A DNA stretch of 64,000 nt from Tetradesmus obliquus (Eukaryota; Chlorophyta; Chlorophyceae; Sphaeropleales; Scenedesmaceae): contig CP126205.1 of the NCBI GenBank assembly GCA_030272155.1, positions 2,592,501 to 2,656,500 of the forward strand, read 5' to 3'. Made by a program: the position numbers and the translations under genes. The notes beneath the pieces were generated by a model. That model did no database searches, had not been told where the DNA came from, and saw only the letters and a list, made by a program, of their open reading frames with translations. This document shows positions 12,205-21,564 of the stretch, in pieces; position 1 is the stretch's first letter, and every line of letters starts with the position of its first letter.

Positions 12205-13083
12205 CCTACTGCAGATTGCGCGCATCTCCTGCACCACAGTGGTGTGCCCTGCGGGGCTGTTTGTGGTGAACGAGGAGGGTGGCCTGGAGAATGCAGAGGA
12301 GTACAGCCAGCTGCCTGCCAGGGAGATGGGCACGACAGCAAACTGGAGCCACAGGTGTGTAAATGTGTACACATGCCCCTGCTGCAGCAGGCAGCGCCGC
12401 AGTCATGTGCACCAGCACAAACCCTGTCATTCCATGCTTGGCGCGTTGGTTCAACTTTCTTTTACGTGAGCAAGTCACATCACCTCTCTGTGATCTGGCC
12501 GCACCCAGGTACCCCCACCTGAAGAAGCAGGGCCGCTGCGTGGTGCACAAGCGCGAGGCGCCAGAGGGCGAGGAGGACAGCTTTGAGTGGACTGAGGAGG
12601 AGCAGGAGAAGGGGCCGGAGCAGCTGGCAGCGCTGGAGGGTGACGAGGAGGTCGGCGGCGGCGCTGCGTGGAGCCCGCTGTTCAGCAGCAGCAACGAGCA
12701 CGTGAAGAACCAGGTGGGCCAAATGGAAACAATTGTGCTCAGCAGCACGTTTGTATGGTGGGGTGGTAACGCCGTCATATAGCATGGGGATGCATGCCAG
12801 CACTTTGATCACTGTACTCACACCCTGTTATGTGCTGCGCTGCTGCCGCCGCATCATCGTGCAGGTTGCCGGCCTGCGCAGCAACCTGTGGCCTGGCGCT
12901 GCCTGCGCCTGCCAGGGCAGCCGCTTCACCAACATCTATGTGGGCTGGGGCGTCAAGAACGCGCCGTTTGTGCCGCTGCCGCCGCCGCCTGTGTCGCGCG
13001 AGTATGATGCTGCGCTGGTGGAGTCTGCTGAGCTGCCGCCCAAGCCAAAGCCGGAGGGTGATGGCGAGGGCCAGGATGAGTGA
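9797..13083 (+). CDS. RSP4/6: Radial spoke head protein RSP4/RSP6 (radial spokehead-like family)
   Basis: Ten exons join in phase to 443 aa: 9797-9907, 10002-10141, 10493-10556, 10797-10931, 11149-11245, 11514-11626, 11843-11950, 12215-12354, 12509-12713, 12865-13083. The N-terminus ([20 protein letters not shown]) and the core motifs [76 protein letters not shown] and [16 protein letters not shown] are those of the RSP4/RSP6 family, which forms the radial-spoke head that touches the central pair. Length matches the family (about 450-460 aa). The tail is acidic and proline-rich. I cannot say whether it is closer to RSP4 or RSP6. Intron 7 holds a CTG tract just before its acceptor. A TGTAA at 13,139 follows the stop. 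Confidence 0.93.
12163..12214 (+). repeat. CTG tract abutting an acceptor (RSP4/6 intron 7)
   Basis: A sense-strand run of about twelve CTG triplets is followed by CCCCTACTGCAG and exon 12215. It is the same configuration as in the minus-strand genes, here on the plus strand. Confidence 0.85.
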
Positions 13084-13138
13084 AGCGGCTGGCTGAGCAA
13101 TCAAGACATGGGCGACAGCTGCTGTGTTGTGTGGGATA

Positions 13139-13143
13139 TGTAA
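13139..13143 (+). terminator. TGTAA poly(A) signal of RSP4/6
   Basis: TGTAA lies 56 bases after the stop codon. TGTAA is the usual chlorophyte polyadenylation signal. A second TGTAA near 13,328 is an alternative. Confidence 0.5.
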
Positions 13144-13745
13144 CGCATTCTGTTGTATTAGAAGGCATTGGGTGAGAAGTGCTGGCTGTGGTTTGTACCA
13201 GCAAAGCTGAATGAGGCAGGCCACCCTGCTGCAGTAATATGGGCAGGATCTACAGGGCCGGACTCGTGGCAGGTTACAGCTGTGGCTATGGTGACATACA
13301 GCAATTCCAGTAGCTTGATGTTTTCACTGTAACGTTATTTGCGTTTGCAAAGGCGCCAAAGGCCCCCGGCCTGTCCGCTACACTATTGGTTAAACCAGCA
13401 GTTCAATGCTGCGAGCTGCTGCCGCAGCGGCTGCGCCTGGCTTGTGAGCTGTGAAGTGGCCCATTGCCAGCAAATGACACCTGTCACAAAGGCTCCCAGT
13501 GCGCCCTTACATCAGACCGCTGCTGCAACCCAACAAGTTTTGTGTCAGGTGGTGGGTACTGCTGTCACATTCGGCGGTCCAATGTTGGTTTGTTACAATC
13601 TGTGTGTACACACCAATATATCAAAGCAGGCGGCAATCCACTTCCCCTCTTTCTGAGACGAATCTGCTCAAGATTAAAAGCCTCAGTGGTCATCACCACG
13701 TCCATACAAGCACCAGTATTGCAGCAACTTTCCCTCCCAAACAGC

Positions 13746-15020
13746 ATGCAGTTCAGCTTGCAAAGTCGCTTGACGCGTGAGCAGATCATGGAAGTTCTTT
13801 ACAAACTCGCCCATGGTTCGCCTGAAACGTTTGATTCCCTGCAGCCACGCCTCGCGGAGGCCTTTCCGAGCCTGATATATGTATCGGAAGGGATACCCAT
13901 GCTGCTGCAGGAGCGCGGCTACGAAGAGGAGCCTATGCCGCTCATCAAGGCTCTCGCTGCTGCCTGTAGTCAAGGGCTGGCATTGTATTCTTGCCAGGCA
14001 GCCTCGGCCAGGCGAGCAGTAGCAGCAACATCAGCAGCAGCAGACTGCTGACACAGCAAGCGGCACTGTGCCTAACCATGTGCTGCAGTCTGTGCAGCTC
14101 CTACATGAGCCTATCAATGTGTCCTGCTGAGTACACTGAGCATGATGTGAGGAGGGCCCAGGTAGAGAGGGCTGTGGTGGTGCAGTCTTCAGGTGCGAGC
14201 AGTGCTGCAGTGCGCCAAAGCATAGTGCTGTGGCTATGCAGTGCGCTAAAGCATCACCTATGAAGGGAGGGGGCTTTAGGGTTTGGGGGATTAGGGTTGG
14301 GGGTTTTATGGGGGTTTATACACATGTGCATGTTTGTATGGCCAGTGCTCTCAATACGCGCAAGGCCTCAGGCTGACTGCTCCTTTCATGGTGCTATGAT
14401 TGCTGCAGCGCTGCTGGCTCGCCTGCCAGAAGCATTCCGCCACATACAACACTCGCAGCTGGGGTTGTGGCAGCAGCAGCAGCAGCAGCAGCAGGTGCCG
14501 CAACGCAAGCTGACCCAGCAGCAGCGCGCACAGCAGCAGCAGCAGCAACAAGAGCACAAGCGGGTTCTGCTCAACCTCGCGATGTCAATGATGAACCTGT
14601 TTCGTAGCATAGCAAGCGGCTGGCCTGCAGGCAGCAGCAGCAGCAACAGCAGCCGCAGCCCCCTCAGTCTGCGCAGCGAGCTGTGCACAGCTGCTGATGC
14701 TGCGCAGCAGCTTGCTGTGGCAGTGCTGGCAGAATCTGATGGGCGGAAAGCATACGTGCTGTTCATTATGGAGTTTACAGTGCAGCTGTGCGACTGGCTG
14801 CAAGCTGAGATTGGCCCTGTGCCACTCAGAATTGCCTCAGATTACAACAGCAGCACTGCAGGCAGCAGCAGCAGCAGCAGCTGCAGCGTGAGCTTGAGCC
14901 CAGGTGTGCAGCAGCTGCTGCGGTCCAAGCAGCTGCTGCTGCGGCTGCTGCCTGCAGCACAGGCGCTACATGCACAAGTGCTGCAGCGCAGAGCATGTGC
15001 TGCAGCTGGCTGCGGGACCT

Positions 15021-15051
<31 letters not shown>

Positions 15052-15094
15052 TGTTGCTGGCATGGCAGCAGGCAGCCTGTTGCCATCAACTTCA

Positions 15095-15126
<32 letters not shown>

Positions 15127-15321
15127 CCTTGCTACACTGGACAGCAGCAGTGAAGCAAGCAGGCAGGTGCTGCTAGCTGCTGGGTACAGCTGGGCAGGTG
15201 CCGCAGCAGCGATTGGTCGTCATATTGAGGCTGTTTTCAGGGACATGGCAAGGGACATTGAAGCTGCACTGTCGAGCATGGCTACAGTGGTGCAGTACAT
15301 GTGTGAGGCAGATGCGCTACA

Positions 15322-15353
<32 letters not shown>

Positions 15354-15635
15354 GTGCAGGCAGTAGCGTTGCGAGAACCCCAAACCAGCTGCAACAGCAG
15401 CTGATCGACCTCCAGCTAGCGGCCCTCCTGCCGCCCTGGGCGCTGCTGCAGGTTGAAATAGCACAGACGGCCAGCCAGCAGAGGTGCCAAGCAGCGTGCC
15501 TGCAAGCACTGCTCGCAATGCTGTCACAAGCGGAGGGACTTGGCCCAGCTGTGGCAGACCCAATCAGGAGCAGCCTGCTGCAGCCGGTGCTGCTGCAGCT
15601 GCTGCCACGCCTGCAGAGTGCTGGGGGTGGTGTTG

Positions 15636-15679
<44 letters not shown>

Positions 15680-15884
15680 TCGGCTGCAGGTGCTGGTAGC
15701 AGCACTGGCGGCGATGCTGCTGCCACCAGCAGCAGCAGTGGTGCTGTGACGGCTAGTGAGTCTGAAGGCAGGAGCTCAGCAGCTGGAGCAGCCAGCAGCA
15801 GCAGCAGCAAGAATCTGGACCTGTGTATGTCACTGCTAGTGCTGAAGCTGCTTGAGCTAGGTAAAGGCGTGTTGCGTTGCTCGC

Positions 15885-15918
<34 letters not shown>

Positions 15919-16464
15919 TGCTCACCTGGCGGCTGCCAGATCTCTTTTTGGTTGTAGCTGCGTGGCAGGGCCAGCCGCAAATGCGTTGAAGGCCTACTAA
16001 TACTATGTTATACCCGTGCTTGGCCTGTGATGAACTTAGATTGCTGCCAAGTGTGGAGCGCGATGCTGCACGTGGCTCTGCACGTCTTCAGAAGGCTTAC
16101 CATCTCATGTCTTGCTGTGTCATGTTAAATACAGCAGTCTGTCTCCTGCTTGTCTTGTTGCCCCCTGCGCAGATGCCTCAGATGCTGCCAATCCACATTA
16201 TGATGAAGTGCTAGGCATACTCAAAAGCAAGCCCTGCTCAATGCTGCGAGCCTATGAGGGCGCATTCAGGTGCCTGGCTGCTGCAGACACTGCTGGTGCA
16301 GCTGCAGCAGCAGAGTATGCAGGATCAGGAGCAGTAGCTGTCACAGCAGCGGTTCACTCGCCGCAGGTTGTGTTGCGGGCCGCCAGTGGAGCGCAGCAGC
16401 AGCAGCTGCTGCTGCATCAGCTGTTCGCGCTGCAGGTCAGCTGCCTCAAGATTGTGCTGCGGTT

Positions 16465-16518
<54 letters not shown>

Positions 16519-17603
16519 GCCAGCTGCTCAGCAAGAGCAGGAGGAACACAAATATGAACCATGGCGTGCGGTGGATCGTGTCATCTACATGTGTGAGACA
16601 GTGCTAGATGATCTCACTCAGCCAGGCAGCAGCAGCGCTGGTTCCAGCAGCTGCAGCAGCAGCAGCCGCCAGTATGAGGGTGGTAGTGCAGCAGCAGCAG
16701 CAGTGCCATGGGTGGCGCTGCTGGGCCGTTGCATGTTTGTTTTGGCAAGCATGCTGGACAGGCCCGTTATTACAAACGCTGGCTTTGTGCGCAGCCAGTC
16801 TCAAGCAGCTGACATGCTGGATGCGCCTGCGTTGCATTTTGATTTGGACAGGGCTACTCTGCTCAATATGGCAGTTGTATGGCATGGCATTACAGCGCTG
16901 TCATGCGAACGTTATTTGAATGCAGCCGGGCTGAGTGCTGGCTGCACGCAGCAGCTGCAGCAGCAGCGGGCAGCAGTGAAGCAGCAGCTGAATAACCTGC
17001 AGGATGCACAGCAGAACAGAGTAGCAGCAGCTAGCAGCAGGCAGGCTGATGCAGTGGAGGCTGCTGATGTGCATTTGGCAGATATGCAGGCAGCAGCAGC
17101 GAAAGCGCTGCGCGCCTTTGCGCAGGCAGTGGCGGGCCGCATCCCGCTCAGCAACGCCTGCAATAACCCTGGCTGTGTGAGCCTGGCGCAGCGCAGTGAG
17201 CTGCTGCTAGTGGGAGGCAAGAGCTGCGTGTGTGCCCGCTGCAAGGCGGCAAGGTGAGTGGAAAAAGGATTTGGCAGCAGCCAACACAAGTCAGTTTGCA
17301 AGGCTTCAAACGCATTGGTAAGGCTGCAAGAAACTACTGGCAATTGTGGTGCTTCAATTAGGGCTGTAGGCATGTATCTCAGGCCTGGCTGTTGCTTGCA
17401 GGCATCAGCTGTATCACATTTCTGCTCCCGCTGCGGTTGCTGCTGCTGCCGCTGCCGCGTCCTTTACTGGCAGGTATTGCTGCAAGGCCTGCCAGGTGGA
17501 GCACTACAAGTGGCACAAGGCGCTGTGCAGGAACAAGGCCCAGCCAGCAGCAGCAGCACCAGCAGCAGAGCCAGAGGGCCAAGAAACAGCAGCCCAGCAG
17601 TAG
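13746..17603 (+). CDS. Large low-complexity protein with C-terminal MYND-type zinc finger
   Basis: Four exons join in phase to 960 aa: 13746-13965, 14409-15860, 16173-17253, 17474-17603. The N-terminus (LTREQIMEVLYKLAHGSPETF) is ordered; the middle is interrupted by many Ser, Gln and Ala runs encoded by CAG/AGC triplets. The C-terminus carries a MYND finger split by the last intron: CNNPGC, then CVCARCKAAR, then YCCKACQVEHYKWHKALC. MYND fingers bind proline-rich peptides, often in transcriptional regulation; the target here is unknown. Large families of such MYND proteins with homopolymer runs are known in chlorophytes. The first donor (GTAGTC) is weak, so exon 1 is less certain than the rest. 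No catalytic SET domain was seen. Confidence 0.75.
14272..14312 (+). repeat. Telomere-like G-rich stretch in MYND intron 1
   Basis: The stretch contains TTTAGGGTTTGGGGG, ATTAGGGTTGGGGG and TTTTATGGGGG, imperfect variants of the plant/algal telomere unit TTTAGGG. It lies inside an intron, not at an end. Confidence 0.45.
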
Positions 17604-18867
17604 CAAACATATGCGTGGCTGCCAGAAATGGTTGGCAGCAGGACCAGCAGCAACTGTGCAGCGGTGCAGGAGCTGGCTTGAAGGCGTTAGTATTGCAATG
17701 CAGAGTGCGGCACTGCCGGCACTGCACGCTGCAGAAAACAGCTGTGGGTGTGGTGGTGCAGGACGGTATGCGGTGGTGCAGGAAGGTATGCAAGGCAAGG
17801 TTGCCGGGTGACCGGTCCGGTTGACCTGCATGGCAGGTTTCTCTGCTCTTCAGCACCTTGCTCAAGACCATGGTGTGTTACATGTTCGTCTCCTTGTAAC
17901 TCTGGTGGTGTTGTTGAAAGGAGCCTGAAGGGACGTGTGACCACCTCTGTTTGTTTAGCAGCTGCACGTCCTATGAGCCACGTGTGTACAGCATGCAAAA
18001 CAGCGTACGGCTGTTGTTGACTTTGAACTCTGCAGTCTACATGTAAGCTTGCGTTATACCGTCAACAGCAAACCAAGACAACCGCCATGTGCCATCTGAT
18101 GGCCCAGCAGTCAAGCTGTGCTGTTTCACTTCGTTGCAGAATGGCACCTGGCAGGGTCTCTATGGCCAACAAAAAAGCAGTCCACTGCAAGAACGCTGTT
18201 GCCTGCTGCCTCAAAGCTAGCAAGACGTTGCTGCCATGCTGCTTACAAGCAGGCGTGCCGAACCACACGCATTGCTAAACTCTGGCACTGTGTGCACAAC
18301 ACAACATCAAGGCTGGCCCCTGCCAGCGTCACGCGCCCAACAAGCCACGACTCCGCTGATAAGAAGGGCAAACACTCGTGAGGGCAAACCTCGCGAACAA
18401 TACCACACCACAGCAATGACAACTTATTCACGCACAAACGGCAACCTATGCAGCTACAGTCCTCAACAGCAGCAGCTGTGCCGCTGCCTGCAGCAGCCGA
18501 CACGCTGCTACCTGCTGCCGCTGCAAAGTCGCTGGCATGCATCACAGCATGTGCCATTGCAGCAAATACACCACTGTCTCACATTTGCAGCACTGAGGGC
18601 TGCTTGCTTGCGCTGCAAGGACGGGGGTTGCTGCATGCACAGCACTAACCATACATAATGCTGGTCACCTCCTCGGCTGTTTTTAGGCAATGATGTAGCC
18701 ACCCCACACATTCCATACATAAGTCCGCAGCACCCAGCTCGCTGCCAGCAAACACAGAGCTCGGCACACTCGAACCCTGCAATCCCAATGCAGTGAAGCT
18801 CCACGAGACAGCACTTGACCCACACCAGCAGCTGCCCTCCGCACTCAAAGCCAGCTGCGGAGAACGC
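17604..18867. other. Intergenic stretch, convergent 3' ends
   Basis: It lies between the stop of the MYND gene (plus) and echoed 3' ends of the secreted Cys-rich gene (minus). A TGTAA at 17,895-17,899 may serve the MYND gene. No convincing exon was found in either strand; the open frames here are short and lack recognisable motifs. Confidence 0.4.
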
Positions 18868-18990
18868 ATGTGTTTAGCATGTGCCCGCGCCGGCGTTGTT
18901 GATGCCGCACATGCGAGTGAAGGTCTTCAGGCTGTTGCTGCTCAGCCCCTGCACGCCACTGCTGGTCATCTGGCGCTCCAATTCAGCCAA
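18800..18990 (-). repeat. Echo of the terminal exon (with stop) of the secreted Cys-rich gene
   Basis: 18868-18990 repeats the 3' exon 19129-19265: LERQMTSSGVQGLSSNSLK and FTRMCGINNAGAGTC followed by TAA. The similarity continues into the 3' flank (about 18800-18830 against 19070-19100). It lacks the acceptor part. Confidence 0.75.
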
Positions 18991-19128
18991 TGCAACAACT
19001 CTCTGACAGCAAATGCACAGCTAAGGACTTCAAAACATGCCGCAGCAGCACCTGCCAAAGCTAGCACCATGAAACAAGTCCACGACACAGCGCTTGCCCC
19101 ACCAGGCGCTGTGCATGACGATTTATGC

Positions 19129-19267
19129 TTAGCAGGTGCCCGCGCCGGCGTTGGGGATGCCGCACATACGCGTGAAGGTCTTGAGGCTGTTGCTGTTCAG
19201 CCCCTGCACTCCGCTGCTGGTCATCTGGCGCTCCACCTCAGCCCACACAGCCTTGTCGCACAGGCCT

Positions 19268-19324
<57 letters not shown>

Positions 19325-19711
19325 GCAGCAGCAGCGGCAGCGGTGTGAGGCAGTGGGCAGGGGAAAGTGCCGCATTAGAGCGGGGCATGCATTGTGTCTG
19401 CCAGACAGACCAGCAGTTTGTATTGCGTCATGATGGCACAACCATAGCATAGCCGACGGAGCAGGCGCCATAGCTGACTGCTCAATGATCTGATGCCATA
19501 CGCAGACAGATGCATCGGTCGACTGTGTTTCAGGCAGCGTACATGGTGCTGTTCTGCCCTGCCTTGAACTGTGTTTGAATGCAGCCTTGCGCTGATCTGC
19601 TAGGCTACTGTAACCATCTCAAAACATCCACCAACACTAACGCAAAATGCACAAAACGTGCCACTCACATCCCTCAGGGCCCAAGGAGAGTGCCGCCTTT
19701 GTCTGTACAGC

Positions 19712-19757
<46 letters not shown>

Positions 19758-20811
19758 CAGCGGCCAAGTTATCTGGCACGTTAACTTCAGCCCGTACACA
19801 GCAACACACCAGCAGGAGGCCCTGCTGTGCTAGACATCCAGGGACATAGGCAGTAGAAGGCAGATGAGCACATCTGTGCAGCCGCCGCTACAATCAAATG
19901 CTCAGCTACACGGCGAGATGATGCTGTTTGATGCAGCAGCAGCCGGCTTTTCAACAAGGCTGACCCCAGCCCACATGTGAGCAGCAGTCCTGCAGCTTGA
20001 AGACAACACAAATGTTGTATCAACTGTGTGATTTGCTGCTTGCAGCAGAGCACAAGTCTCGCCTGTGAGCAGCAGTCCTGCAGCTTGAAGTTCTGCTGGT
20101 TGCAGGCAGGCACCCGGGGTGCGATACCTGACACTCCGCCTGCAACACAGCGGCATGCAGCAGCGCCATGATGTAGTGGTTGGGTTGTCTCGGTGAGACT
20201 GTGCGATAGTTGTTAGCTATGTACCACACGGCATGCTGTGCAGCGAAAGCAGGATGGCAGACGTGGCTCATCTGCTGCGTCAGCAGGGCGTGCATGCAAG
20301 CAAACGCATGCACACACGATGCATGCATGTCAGGCAGCGGGACATGCATGGAGCATAACATTTGAGTAAGCTGCATGCCTGATGTGACACAGCCCCAGCT
20401 GCCGTTATACCTCCTCTGGCGATTTTGTTTGCATGGTAATGAAAAGCCGTCATCAAACCACTGCCCATTGACACACATTAAGCAAACCGGCCTGCCTGAC
20501 ACGCATGTCATGCACAGCAGCTACCAAGATACTCACTGTACTGGTTGAATGCATTGAAGCATTGCTTCTGCTTGTCATCCTGCAGCTGCCTACTGGCTTG
20601 GCTCTATACGCATGTCATGCACAGCAGCTACCTCAATATACTCACCATACTGGTTGAAGGCATCGAAGCATTGCTTCTGCTTGTCATCCTGCAGCAGCTG
20701 CCTGCCTGCTGCAGCTGCTCCCAGGTTGGGCCGCGCTGCAGCTGCATGGGAGGCAACCAGCAGCAGCACCAAGGCTGCTGCACAAACACAGAAAGCTGAC
20801 GTTCGTGCCAT
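19129..20811 (-). CDS. Small secreted cysteine-rich protein (possible eight-cysteine/LTP-like fold)
   Basis: Exon 1 (20646-20811) starts with a clear signal peptide (MARTSAFCVCAAALVLLLVA) and continues QLLQDDKQKQCFDAFNQYG. A middle exon (high end about 20140) reads VSGIAPRVPACNQQNFKL then QDCCSQ. The last exon (19129-19265) reads LCDKAVWAEVERQMTSSGVQ and FTRMCGIPNAGAGTC, then TAA. The cysteine order C..C..CC..CxC..C..C recalls the eight-cysteine plant lipid-transfer/seed-albumin type; this is a tentative structural inference. The exon carrying the CxC pair is not fixed: 19,820-19,880 (FYCLCPW) is a candidate. Exon 1 and the middle exon have echoes at 20540-20586 and 19975-20005. It is probably extracellular. 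Gene limits are good, internal exons uncertain. Confidence 0.5.
19266..19326 (-). repeat. CTG tract abutting an acceptor
   Basis: About nineteen CTG triplets on the sense strand run straight into CTGCAG and the last exon of the secreted Cys-rich gene. Confidence 0.85.
19720..19756 (-). repeat. CTG tract (sense) within an intron
   Basis: A run of about twelve CAG on the plus strand lies inside the secreted Cys-rich gene. No complete exon was recognised next to it. Confidence 0.6.
20540..20586 (-). repeat. 3' echo of the signal-peptide exon
   Basis: It repeats DDKQKQCFNAFNQY with a CTGCAG acceptor-like sequence before it and a GTGAGTA donor after it. It is therefore bounded by splice sites on both sides and could act as an alternative exon. 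Confidence 0.7.
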
Positions 20812-20912
20812 GTTTCTTTGAAACACTGGGTTGATGCCAGGAGTCGGACCTGGAGGAAGCAACAGCAACAGCAGAGGATGCAGCAGCAGGTGCAGCAGCA
20901 AGCGGCTTCAGC

Positions 20913-21345
20913 TCAAGGCGCTAAACATGGACGTAGTTGCGGCTGAAATAGATGCAATAGTGACAAAAGCGGAATTAGTTGTTATCAGCAAGCCGCAACT
21001 CACGTGGATCACGAAGCACTGACGCTGGTCAGGCTGTTCAGGGCGCAGACGCGAGTGCTGCAGAGGCTTGTGGAAGTGCGAAGATGTTCGAAACGCTTTT
21101 GAGCAGCCACAGAAGTGCTCAATCAATGCTTTGGATAAAAATTTTCGATTCATTTGCTTCCTCTAGCTACAAAGGCAACAGCCGGCTAACTGGCACCGCT
21201 CGGCGGTTGCAGGTGCTCTAACCTTGGACGGCTGGCAAGTCAGGAAGTACAGCATGCCGTATGCGCCCAAAATCATAGCACAGCATACATTTTCTTTGAC
21301 CGAACTAAAACCAATGGGTGCCTCTTTCGAAAGAAGTGACAACAT
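20913..21345 (-). CDS. Tiny single-pass membrane protein (unrecognised)
   Basis: The ATG at 21343-21345 opens an exon (21223-21345) reading MLSLLSKEAPIGFSSVKENV, then the hydrophobic CCAMILGAYGMLYFLT and QPSK. A CTGCAG acceptor joins 21004-21057 (HSRLRPEQPDQRQCFVIH) in phase, with a GTGAGT donor. A short last exon near 20913-20942 ends the frame; an alternative phase there reads NYVHV and stop. Total about 65-70 aa. The single central helix and basic C-terminus suggest a small organelle-membrane subunit, but I do not recognise the family. It lies head-to-head with LRR gene A (219 bp apart). Confidence 0.45.
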
Positions 21346-21564
21346 GGCCTGCAAGCTACAGCTTCCCGCTGCTACAGCCACCTGCCGCTGCAGCGCCTTG
21401 GGAGTGCGCGGATCCAACCGCCGTGCTGCAAGGAGATCACCTATATCCAGGCGATCTGGCAACTTGGCTGCCAGCGTCTACCTTACGAGTGGTTGATTCA
21501 TTTCACCAAACCAGCTTTCTCATCCCACCCTCGTTTATTTCACGGCACGCCTGCCAACGACAGC

